Assembly: GCA_963524205.1 (NCBI GenBank)
Contig: CAURED010000014.1
Coordinates: 41,940 to 105,939, forward strand
Reading direction: 5' to 3'
Length of the DNA stretch: 64,000 bases
DNA from: Aminipila sp963524205
GTDB lineage: Bacteria > Bacillota > Clostridia > Peptostreptococcales > Anaerovoracaceae
Below, piece after piece: positions 57,392 to 64,000 of the stretch (position 1 is its first letter; each line of letters opens with the position of its first letter). A program made the position numbers and the translations under genes. Below the pieces are notes generated by a model. The model did no database searches. It saw nothing but the letters and a program-made list of their open reading frames with translations, and was not told the origin of the DNA.

Positions 57392-59500
57392 ATGGCAAGA
57401 TTTGAAGATTATAGAACGTTTAGAACTGCAATTGGTGGAAGATTGTTGCAGGTAGAAATCGGTAAGGTATGTGAGCAGGCAAATGGACAGGCTATGGTAA
57501 AGTATGGAGACACAGTAGTAAATGTTACTGCGACTGCTTCAAAAGAACCAAGGCAAGATATCGACTTTTTCCCACTTAGTGTAGATTATGAAGAAAAAAT
57601 GTATGCGGCAGGAAAGATTCCTGGCGGTTTTATTAAAAGAGAAGGAAGGCCAAGTGAAAAGGCAATCTTAAGTTCAAGACTTATAGACAGACCGATTAGA
57701 CCACTTTTTCCAAAGGGGTATTATAATGATGTAGTAGTTATTGCTACAGTTATGTGTGTTGATCTTGACTGTTCACCTGAAATCGTAGGAATGTTAGGGT
57801 CATCAATTGCGCTTTCAGTTTCAGACATTCCTTGGGAAGGTCCTACAGCATCAGTTTTAATTGGTATGATTGATGGTGAATTTATTGTAAATCCTACGCT
57901 TGAACAGAGAGAAAAATCAGAAATGCATTTAGTTGTTTCTGGTACGAAGGATGCAATTATGATGGTTGAAGCTGGAGCTAAGGAAGTTCCAGAAGAAACG
58001 ATGTTAGATGCTATCATGTTTGCTCATGAAGAAATTAAAAAATTGGTTGAATTTATTGAGGAAATTATTGCAGAGGTGGGTAAGCCTAAGAAGCAAACTG
58101 AACTTTATAAGGTTTCAGAAGAAATTAATCAGGCTGTAAGAGCATTTGCAGTAGATAAAATGAAAGTTGCAATTAAGACGGTAGACAAGCTTGAAAGGCT
58201 TGATAAAATGGATGCGGTTGAAGTTGAAACAAAGGAACACTTTGCAGAAATTTATCCTGAAAATGGTAAAGACATTTCAGCTGTTCTTTATAACATTACA
58301 AAGGAAACTGTACGTGCAATGATTTTAGATGAAGGTATCAGACCAGATAATAGAAAGACTACAGAAATAAGACCTATTTGGTGTGAAACTGGTATTTTAC
58401 CAAGAACACATGGTACAGGCTTATTTAAAAGAGGACAAACTCAGGTACTTTCAGTTTGTACTTTAGCTCCTGCATCAGAGTCACAGACAATTGACGGCAT
58501 TACAGAAGATACAGAAAAGAGATATATGCATCACTATAACTTCCCATCATATTCAGTAGGGGAAGCAAGAACTTCAAGAGGTCCAGGAAGAAGAGAAATT
58601 GGACATGGAGCTTTAGCAGAAAGAGCTTTAATCCCAGTTCTTCCAAGTGTAGAAGAATTCCCTTATGCTATTAGAGTCGTATCAGAAGTTCTATCTTCAA
58701 ACGGTTCTACTTCTATGGGATCAACTTGTGGTTCATGCCTTGCTTTGATGGATGCTGGTGTTCCTCTTAAGAGACCTGTTTCGGGTATTGCAATGGGACT
58801 TATTGAAAGAGTTGAAGAAGATGGAAGCAGCAAGATTGCTATTCTTTCTGATATTCAGGGTATGGAAGACTTCCTTGGTGACATGGACTTTAAGGTAACT
58901 GGTACTGAAGTGGGTGTTACTGCTATTCAGATGGATATTAAGGTTCACGGACTTTCAAGACAAATTTTACAGGACGCTTTAAAACAGGCTCATGATGGAA
59001 GAATGCACATCATGAAGGAAATGCTTGATGAAATTCCAGCACCAAGAACAGAGATGTCAGCTTATGCTCCAAGAGCAATTACTTTAAATATTGATCCAGA
59101 TAAGACTAGAATTGTAATTGGACCTGGTGGAAAGATGATCAACAAGATTATTGATGAAACAGGTGTTAAGATTGATATTTCAGATGATAAGCCTGGATTA
59201 ATCAGCATTTACAGTCCAAATATGGAAGGGGCAGAAGCTGCTAAGAAGCAGATTGAACTTCTTACTAAGGATGTAGAAGCAGGCGAAACTTACGAAGGTA
59301 AGGTTACTAGAATCATGAATTTTGGTGCATTTATTGAGATTTTACCAGGTAAGGAAGGGCTTCTTCATATTTCTAAGATGGCCAAAGAAAGAGTTGAAAA
59401 GGTTGAAGATGTTATGAATATCGGCGATGTTGTAACTGTAAAGGTTACTGAAATTGATAGCCAGAATAGAATTAATCTTTCTAGAAAAGAGCTTTTGTAA
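57392..59500 (+). CDS. pnp: polyribonucleotide nucleotidyltransferase (PNPase)
   Basis: PNPase degrades RNA 3'-5' by phosphorolysis. The 702-residue protein has two RNase PH domains (FPLSVDYEEKMYAAGKIPGGFIKREGRPSE in the first; RTHGTGLFKRGQTQ and SNGSTSMGSTCGSCLALMDAG in the second). The linker helix, a KH domain (VIGPGGKMINKIIDETG) and an S1 domain (YEGKVTRIMNFGAFIEI) complete it. The ATG at 57392 follows AGGAGG; a TTG three codons earlier is in frame. Confidence 0.98.
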   Translation: MARFEDYRTFRTAIGGRLLQVEIGKVCEQANGQAMVKYGDTVVNVTATASKEPRQDIDFFPLSVDYEEKMYAAGKIPGGFIKREGRPSEKAILSSRLIDRPIRPLFPKGYYNDVVVIATVMCVDLDCSPEIVGMLGSSIALSVSDIPWEGPTASVLIGMIDGEFIVNPTLEQREKSEMHLVVSGTKDAIMMVEAGAKEVPEETMLDAIMFAHEEIKKLVEFIEEIIAEVGKPKKQTELYKVSEEINQAVRAFAVDKMKVAIKTVDKLERLDKMDAVEVETKEHFAEIYPENGKDISAVLYNITKETVRAMILDEGIRPDNRKTTEIRPIWCETGILPRTHGTGLFKRGQTQVLSVCTLAPASESQTIDGITEDTEKRYMHHYNFPSYSVGEARTSRGPGRREIGHGALAERALIPVLPSVEEFPYAIRVVSEVLSSNGSTSMGSTCGSCLALMDAGVPLKRPVSGIAMGLIERVEEDGSSKIAILSDIQGMEDFLGDMDFKVTGTEVGVTAIQMDIKVHGLSRQILQDALKQAHDGRMHIMKEMLDEIPAPRTEMSAYAPRAITLNIDPDKTRIVIGPGGKMINKIIDETGVKIDISDDKPGLISIYSPNMEGAEAAKKQIELLTKDVEAGETYEGKVTRIMNFGAFIEILPGKEGLLHISKMAKERVEKVEDVMNIGDVVTVKVTEIDSQNRINLSRKELL

Positions 59501-59523
59501 AAACAATTAAATTTATTAAAGAT

Positions 59524-59557
59524 AAAGGCAGAGAGTCTGAAGATTCTCTGCCTTTTT
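59524..59557 (+). terminator. pnp terminator
   Basis: AAAGGCAGAGA (59524-59534) pairs with TCTCTGCCTTT (59545-59555), with a short inner stem and then TT. Confidence 0.82.
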
Positions 59558-59712
59558 GACATAAATAATACTTGGAAGCATTTTAGTACAACAGGTATTT
59601 TGGGTTCACTTTATTTTGCCTTGCTGTTTTAGCTTTTTAGTTATAAAATAGATATTGTTGTGTATGAATTAAATATAAAAAATATATAGAATACTATGAG
59701 GATAAACGGAAA

Positions 59713-60060
59713 TTGGGAGCAGTAAAAGTAAAAGAAGTTAATTTAGAAAGAGGAAATCCAACAGTGGATGTAGCTATGAGAAAACTTGTAGATGAACTAA
59801 CTACAGCAAAAAGATTGGGATATCGGTCTGTAATAGTTGTTCATGGTTATGGCTCTTCTGGTGTGGGTGGAGCGATTAAAGCGGCTTTAAAGGGTAAGCT
59901 AAGGGAAGGAAGCCTTAGAGGTATAGTCAGAGACTTTGTAGGCGGAGAAGACTGGATAAATCGTAAAAGAAATTTAATTGAAGTATGTCCTCAACTTAGA
60001 GATTTTAGCAATTATGTGGAGGGGAATAGAGGTCTTACTGTGATAATATTAAAATGTTAA
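59713..60060 (+). CDS. Smr-domain protein
   Basis: A 115-residue protein with a single Smr (MutS2-related nuclease-like) domain: KEVNLERGNPTVDVAMRKLVDEL, then VVHGYGSSGVGGAIKAALK (42-60), where LHGxG is the usual motif. Family members nick or cleave DNA or RNA, some on collided ribosomes; activity here is unknown. The start is TTG 59713 with GAGG about 11 bases upstream, so the true start is not certain. The 212-bp gap before it shows no other gene. Confidence 0.78.
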   Translation: MGAVKVKEVNLERGNPTVDVAMRKLVDELTTAKRLGYRSVIVVHGYGSSGVGGAIKAALKGKLREGSLRGIVRDFVGGEDWINRKRNLIEVCPQLRDFSNYVEGNRGLTVIILKC

Positions 60061-60073
60061 TATGTAAAAAAAT

Positions 60074-60110
60074 AAGGGGGCTATCTCAAAATAAAGAGGG
60101 CCTCCTTTTT
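60074..60110 (+). terminator. terminator of the Smr gene
   Basis: AAGGGGGCT pairs with GGCCTCCTT with two G-T pairs; TTT follows. Confidence 0.7.
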
Positions 60111-60143
60111 ATGTGAAGGTTTTATGAAAAAAATGTAGAGTTG

Positions 60144-60172
60144 TTGAATGCTAACTAAATTTATGGTATAGT
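60144..60172 (+). promoter_or_regulatory. promoter of the LTA-synthase-like gene
   Basis: TTGAAT, 17 bp, TATAGT, 33 bp before the start codon. Confidence 0.65.
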
Positions 60173-60205
60173 AATCAAGTTAAATTAATGAACTTGGAGA
60201 TAAAA

Positions 60206-62386
60206 ATGGATAAGATTAATCAATATATTGAAAAAGTAAAACAGTTTGTGATGGAATTTAAGAATAAATATGGAGTTATAGGATGTGCAGCGGCGTTTTT
60301 AGTAGCCGTAAAATTTATTATTTTTTACAATTTAATGTCAGTAAAATCAAATTTTATACTTATATGTATTATTTCCTGGGCAATAACGTATTTCTTATTT
60401 AATTCATTTAAAAATAAATACATTCCTTCAGTTATTTATTTAGTATTGGCTGTTCTAATGTTTGCTGATGTAACTTATTGCAGCTTCTTTAATAAATATC
60501 TTTCAGTGGCATTAATGGGATCGGCAGGTATGCTGGGAGATGTTACAGCTAGTATAAAGCAGATTATGAGGCCTATTAATTTTTTTATGCTTATAGATGC
60601 TGTAGTAATATTAATAACAGTCATATTATATGATACAAAACAACGTGGGATATCATGGTATAAAATAATAAAACAAAAGAAGACAGACCAAGCGTTTGTA
60701 GAAATAGAAAATAAAGATGAAAATAAACCAGCAAGAGATATTTTGGCAGAATTGGATGCTATGACGTTAGAACAGCCTCAGGAAGAGAGCACAGGAGAAT
60801 TGCAAGAAAATAAAAAGTTTATGGACATAGTAGATATAATAGAACAAAAAATTGAAGACCAGCGTATTGAAGATAATCTATATCAGGGAAGGGTCAGTAG
60901 AAAAAGGACAGAAAGAAAAAGAAAAAGGGAAAAACTTAAGCGTTTGAGATTCCATAGGACTCAAGTGATTCCTATATGTATAATAGTCGTACTGATTGTA
61001 ACAAGTTCTTTTTCACCTTTTATTCAATCCATTGCTAAACAGGAGTTTTTTACATACCATATAGGAGATTTGGTTACAGAAGCATTTGGCTTATCTGGAC
61101 AGAAGCATATTATGGAATTTGCAGATAACTATGAAACTGAGAAAAATGGTCCATTATTTGGTGTAGCTAAGGGAAAAAACTTAGTTGTAATACAAATAGA
61201 ATCTTATCAAAACTTTCTTATAGGGATGAAATATAATGGACAAGAGGTGACTCCGTTTTTAAATAGTTTGGTTAAGGATAAGTCTGTTTATTTTGACAAT
61301 TATTATCAGCAGGTAGGAACCGGAAATACTTCTGATGCTGAGTTTGCAACAAATAACTCTATTATGGGGTCAATAGAGGCATTTACATATCAACTTTATG
61401 AAAAGAACTACTTTAGAGGCCTGCCTGTACTATTAAAAGAGCAGGGGTATGAAACTGCAGTTCTTCATGCCCACGAAAACAGAGATTTCTGGAATAGAGA
61501 TGACATTTACCCTCAGTTAGGTTTTGATCATTATTATGGTGGATTGATAGGTGATACTGCTCGTCCAGGTGGTAACTTTAAAATGACAGAATGGATGGGC
61601 TGGGGGTTAACAGATTCAGAGTTTTATCCTCAGGCTATGCAATATATTAAAAAACTGCAGGAACCATTCTACAGTTTTGTTATAACCCTTTCGAACCATC
61701 ATCCTTATGAAATGCTGGACAAGTACCAATTTATAGACCTTGCAACAGAAGATGAGGGTACGTTAGTGGGTAATTATCTTAATAGTGCGGCTTATACCGA
61801 CTATGCACTTTCTAAGTTATTTGATGAATTTAAAAAGGCAGGACTATATGAAGATACTGTCTTTGCTCTTTATGGAGACCACATGGGCCTTCCAGCATCA
61901 GATGAAACCAATGAAGTCATGGGAAGGCTTCTAGGACACGATTATGACTGGGATGATCGAATGAATATTCCTTTAATCATACATGTTCCTAGTGCAGATG
62001 AAAACATTACTACGACTATACACAATACAGGAGGGCAAATTGATTTTCTTCCAACCATATCTTATGTTTTAGGGCTGGATAGTCTAGATACTATCTATTT
62101 AGGTCATAATTTGTTTACATATGATAAAGGAGTGGTTGCAGAACATGCGTACATGCCTTATGGATCGTTCTTTACGAATGGTTATGGCTTTGAAATGTCA
62201 CGAGATGGAGTATTTAAAGACGGTAGAGCATGGGATTTAAATACAAGAAAAGAGGTTGATGTGGATCAATTTTATGATTATTATATGAGGTCCATGGGAA
62301 TATCAGATACATCTGTTTACATTTTGCAAAACGATATTCTTAGAAAAGTATATCAAGATGGAAAGAGTAAAGAAGAGGTTTTCTAG
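60206..62386 (+). CDS. LtaS-like membrane sulfatase-family phosphoglycerol transferase
   Basis: A 726-residue protein of the lipoteichoic acid synthase family, which polymerises glycerol phosphate from phosphatidylglycerol outside the membrane. Four hydrophobic segments lie at about 23-42, 49-66, 75-92 and 126-142, and a fifth at 253-272. Then comes the sulfatase-fold domain with E332 in IQIESYQN, the nucleophile T375 in GTGNTSDAEF, LSNHHPYE and LYGDHMGLP. Between TM4 and TM5 is a charged, probably cytoplasmic insert of about 100 residues not present in classical LtaS. ATG 60206 follows TTGGAG; ATG 60188 overlaps that site. Confidence 0.88.
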   Translation: MDKINQYIEKVKQFVMEFKNKYGVIGCAAAFLVAVKFIIFYNLMSVKSNFILICIISWAITYFLFNSFKNKYIPSVIYLVLAVLMFADVTYCSFFNKYLSVALMGSAGMLGDVTASIKQIMRPINFFMLIDAVVILITVILYDTKQRGISWYKIIKQKKTDQAFVEIENKDENKPARDILAELDAMTLEQPQEESTGELQENKKFMDIVDIIEQKIEDQRIEDNLYQGRVSRKRTERKRKREKLKRLRFHRTQVIPICIIVVLIVTSSFSPFIQSIAKQEFFTYHIGDLVTEAFGLSGQKHIMEFADNYETEKNGPLFGVAKGKNLVVIQIESYQNFLIGMKYNGQEVTPFLNSLVKDKSVYFDNYYQQVGTGNTSDAEFATNNSIMGSIEAFTYQLYEKNYFRGLPVLLKEQGYETAVLHAHENRDFWNRDDIYPQLGFDHYYGGLIGDTARPGGNFKMTEWMGWGLTDSEFYPQAMQYIKKLQEPFYSFVITLSNHHPYEMLDKYQFIDLATEDEGTLVGNYLNSAAYTDYALSKLFDEFKKAGLYEDTVFALYGDHMGLPASDETNEVMGRLLGHDYDWDDRMNIPLIIHVPSADENITTTIHNTGGQIDFLPTISYVLGLDSLDTIYLGHNLFTYDKGVVAEHAYMPYGSFFTNGYGFEMSRDGVFKDGRAWDLNTRKEVDVDQFYDYYMRSMGISDTSVYILQNDILRKVYQDGKSKEEVF

Positions 62387-62479
62387 CTGTCTATTATATA
62401 AAGATATAAAAAGAAAACATAAAAATTGATAAAATTATAACAATTAATCATAACTGTGTAAATATGGCTAAAACATTGC

Positions 62480-62497
62480 GATTTATATATATAAATC
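62480..62497. other. AT-rich palindrome between convergent genes
   Basis: GATTTATAT and ATATAAATC form an 18-bp perfect palindrome, flanked by TTGC/GCAA. It lies between the LtaS-like gene and thiN and may act as a weak bidirectional terminator; there is no U-tract. Confidence 0.35.
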
Positions 62498-62577
62498 ACG
62501 GCAATTCACAAGAGATTAACAATCTTGCTAAAGATTTAGAACTAGAAAGATTTAAGATATCCTTAATTACTCAAGCT

Positions 62578-63222
62578 TTAATCTTTAGCACGGATTATAA
62601 GAAGTTGTCCTTTCTCTACAGAGACCTCACATTCCGAAGTTAAAAATTCATTACTGATTCCGAGAGGAAAAGAATTGGTAAGAAGAGCATCTGTAAGCTC
62701 CCATTTGAGATTTTTTGTAGTTACATTAATGCAATTTTCAGAGTAACTTAATAAAGAAATTTTTTCTCCAGGAGTGCCAGATATTATAATGAAATCGTCC
62801 ATTATAAGCATGACGTGATTTTGACAATCACTCATGCTTATTTTTTTCCCTTTTAGGTGGTTTGTATTCCAAAATTCGATTGCCCAGGCCATACTTTGAA
62901 GGTTGGATATAGTATGGTCTAATCTGCCACCCATGCCTCCCACGAGGCATATATCATTGAATCCTTTTTCCACAGCATATTTGACACATAACATGGTATC
63001 CGTATCATCTTTTTCTACGGGGTAGATTATGGTTTGGATATCCTGGGGTAGAGAATCTTTAAAGGAATCAAAGTCTCCAAGAAGCAGATTAGGAATTATT
63101 TTTTCTTGTGTTGCGAATTTATAGCCACCATCAGCACAAATGATATAATCATTTTGAGTTATGTTTAAACTGTCTTTGATACTGCCGTTAATAAACGCTG
63201 TAATAATAAAACACTTATTCAT
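62578..63222 (-). CDS. thiN: thiamine diphosphokinase
   Basis: ThiN converts thiamine to thiamine diphosphate. The 214-residue protein has ICADGGYKFA, LLLGDFDSF, YPVEKDDTDTMLCVKYA and VGGMGGRLDHTISN, the four blocks that form the active cleft. AGAGGT precedes ATG 63222. It is single-gene on the minus strand, divergent from nifU. Confidence 0.95.
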   Translation of the reverse strand: MNKCFIITAFINGSIKDSLNITQNDYIICADGGYKFATQEKIIPNLLLGDFDSFKDSLPQDIQTIIYPVEKDDTDTMLCVKYAVEKGFNDICLVGGMGGRLDHTISNLQSMAWAIEFWNTNHLKGKKISMSDCQNHVMLIMDDFIIISGTPGEKISLLSYSENCINVTTKNLKWELTDALLTNSFPLGISNEFLTSECEVSVEKGQLLIIRAKD

Positions 63223-63534
63223 TTATTTACCTCTTTTATTTAGAAATTATAGATAATAAAATAATTGTAGAAATTTGTCATAAACAACAAAATTTTCAGA
63301 CAATTAAACGATTCATTTTCAAAAATAAGTATAACATATTGGAGAATTGTATGATATAGTTATTTATTTGCGGTTACTTTTGAGCTAGTAATATGTTTGA
63401 CCAAAAATACATTTTATAAACAGAATATATGAGATAATTATCTTGAAAATAAACGATTTACAAGATATACTATAGCTATATTGAGAAAAAATTAACATGC
63501 AATAACATGCAATTGAAGTAAGAGGTGTAATATT
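63223..63534. other. AT-rich divergent intergenic region
   Basis: This 312-bp stretch holds the nifU promoter and presumably a thiN promoter, not confidently located. A 10-bp tandem direct repeat TAACATGCAA lies at 63493-63502 and 63503-63512, just before the nifU ribosome site. No small gene was seen. Confidence 0.6.
63443..63471 (+). promoter_or_regulatory. nifU promoter
   Basis: TTGAAA, 17 bp, TATACT, 64 bp before the start codon. Confidence 0.6.
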
Positions 63535-63813
63535 GTGGAGAAAAAAATTAGGGAAGTACTAGAGGAAAAAGTTAACCCTGTGTTAGCAGAACATTATGGA
63601 GGAGCAGTTCTCTCAAAATATGAAGATAACATTGTCTGGGTTAAATTAACCGGTTCATGCTGCTCTTGTCCATCTGCACAAATGACCATAGAAGATGTTG
63701 TAAAACAAATTATTATGGAAGAATGTGATGACGTTAGAGACGTTAAATTGGACACAGCTGTAAGTGATGACATATTAGATATGGCTAGAAAAATTTTAAA
63801 CAAAGAGCTTTAA
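63535..63813 (+). CDS. NifU C-terminal-domain Fe-S scaffold protein
   Basis: A 92-residue Nfu-type protein that carries an Fe-S cluster between two subunits. The ligand motif is CSC-P in GSCCSCPSAQMTIEDVV (about 42-58); classical Nfu has CxxC. The start is GTG 63535 after AGAGGTG. It precedes a 4-hydroxybutyryl-CoA dehydratase gene, itself an Fe-S flavoenzyme; a functional link is speculative. Confidence 0.9.
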   Translation: MEKKIREVLEEKVNPVLAEHYGGAVLSKYEDNIVWVKLTGSCCSCPSAQMTIEDVVKQIIMEECDDVRDVKLDTAVSDDILDMARKILNKEL

Positions 63814-63897
63814 TTTTCTAAGTTAGTTAAGATTTATTTATAAAGTCTTGATTATATATCATTTGTATCATTATTTTAAAGAGGGAGTGATTATTTT

Positions 63898-64000
63898 ATG
63901 TTAATGACAGGAGCTCAGTATATAGAGAGCTTGAGAAAGCTTAATACTAGAGTCTACATGTTTGGTGAAAAAATTGAGAATTGGGTAGACCATCCAATGA
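63898..64000 (+). CDS. abfD: 4-hydroxybutyryl-CoA dehydratase/vinylacetyl-CoA isomerase (N-terminal fragment)
   Basis: The first 34 residues begin LMTGAQYIESLRKLNTRVYM and continue FGEKIENWVDHPM, the well-conserved N-terminus of the AbfD family (HpaB-like flavin and [4Fe-4S] enzyme). The gene is cut by the window end. AGAGGGAGTG precedes the ATG. AbfD dehydrates 4-hydroxybutyryl-CoA to crotonyl-CoA in 4-aminobutyrate or succinate fermentation. Confidence 0.85.
   Translation, partial: MLMTGAQYIESLRKLNTRVYMFGEKIENWVDHPM

Noticed and set aside
62464..62643. A 59-codon + strand ORF between the LtaS-like gene and thiN
   Set aside because: No ribosome site, no recognisable similarity, and its last 66 bases are antisense to thiN. 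Probably chance.
1..64000. tRNA or rRNA genes, insertion sequences, prophage or integrase genes
   Set aside because: Intergenic regions were read for tRNA-like arms and CCA-adjacent stems and the proteins for transposase or integrase motifs; none was seen by eye.

Overview
The window is AT-rich DNA from a low-GC Gram-positive anaerobe, most likely class Clostridia. The evidence is the classic Firmicutes translation and envelope gene order, a PolC-type replicase, T-box control, an [FeFe]-hydrogenase maturase (HydF), a probable sigma-G inhibitor of endospore formers (Gin), and a 4-hydroxybutyryl-CoA dehydratase entering at the right edge. A fermentative amino-acid-using family such as Anaerovoracaceae would fit, but that placement is inference. 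No rRNA, tRNA, CRISPR array, prophage or insertion sequence was seen.

Layout. 1-5050 (+): the end of a MocR-type regulator, a BaiN/HI0933-like flavoprotein, peptidase T and an Orn/Lys/Arg decarboxylase, closed by a bidirectional terminator. 5112-8531 (-): an ABC permease, its ATPase and a YtrA-type GntR repressor with a probable operator. 8724-11445: asnA, a decayed cell-wall amidase pseudogene and sppA. 11565-15201: ylxM-ffh-rpsP-khpA-rimM-trmD. 15221-20500: the division/ylm cluster (HlyD-like, yggS, sepF, ylmG, divIVA), lspA, rluD and a flavin reductase. 20632-23998: gin (-), hydF, a secreted C/H peptidase-like protein and a GGCT-like protein. 24085-27754: rqcH (-), then yicC, gmk and rpoZ. 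27867-38577: a LytTR protein, rpsB-tsf, a tandem HD-GYP protein, pyrH-frr-uppS-cdsA-dxr-rseP-ispG and a hotdog thioesterase. 38858-46654: polC, then two phenylacetate-CoA ligase/ACT pairs. 46823-59500: rimP-nusA-rnpM-ylxQ-infB-rbfA-nrnA-truB-ribF, an EAL protein, rpsO and pnp. 59713-64000: an Smr protein, an LTA-synthase-like protein, thiN (-), nifU and the start of abfD.

The main surprises are five. (1) PolC appears to lack its internal 3'-5' proofreading exonuclease domain. (2) Two paaK-ACT gene pairs interrupt the usual polC-rimP junction. The second pair sits behind a canonical T-box leader whose apparent specifier is UUC (Phe), which suggests anabolic use of phenylacetate for phenylalanine synthesis by reductive carboxylation. 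(3) A two-copy intergenic element has a perfect 19-bp stem with compensatory changes between copies and a GC-rich tail; one copy lacks 83 nt between short repeats. (4) The polC upstream region has a 36-bp perfect palindrome and a cluster of DnaA-box-like sites. (5) A sigma-G inhibitor-like microprotein lies in an intergenic region.

All calls come from reading the sequence by eye with family knowledge. No database search or structure prediction was run, so residue positions are approximate and regulatory sites are motif matches.
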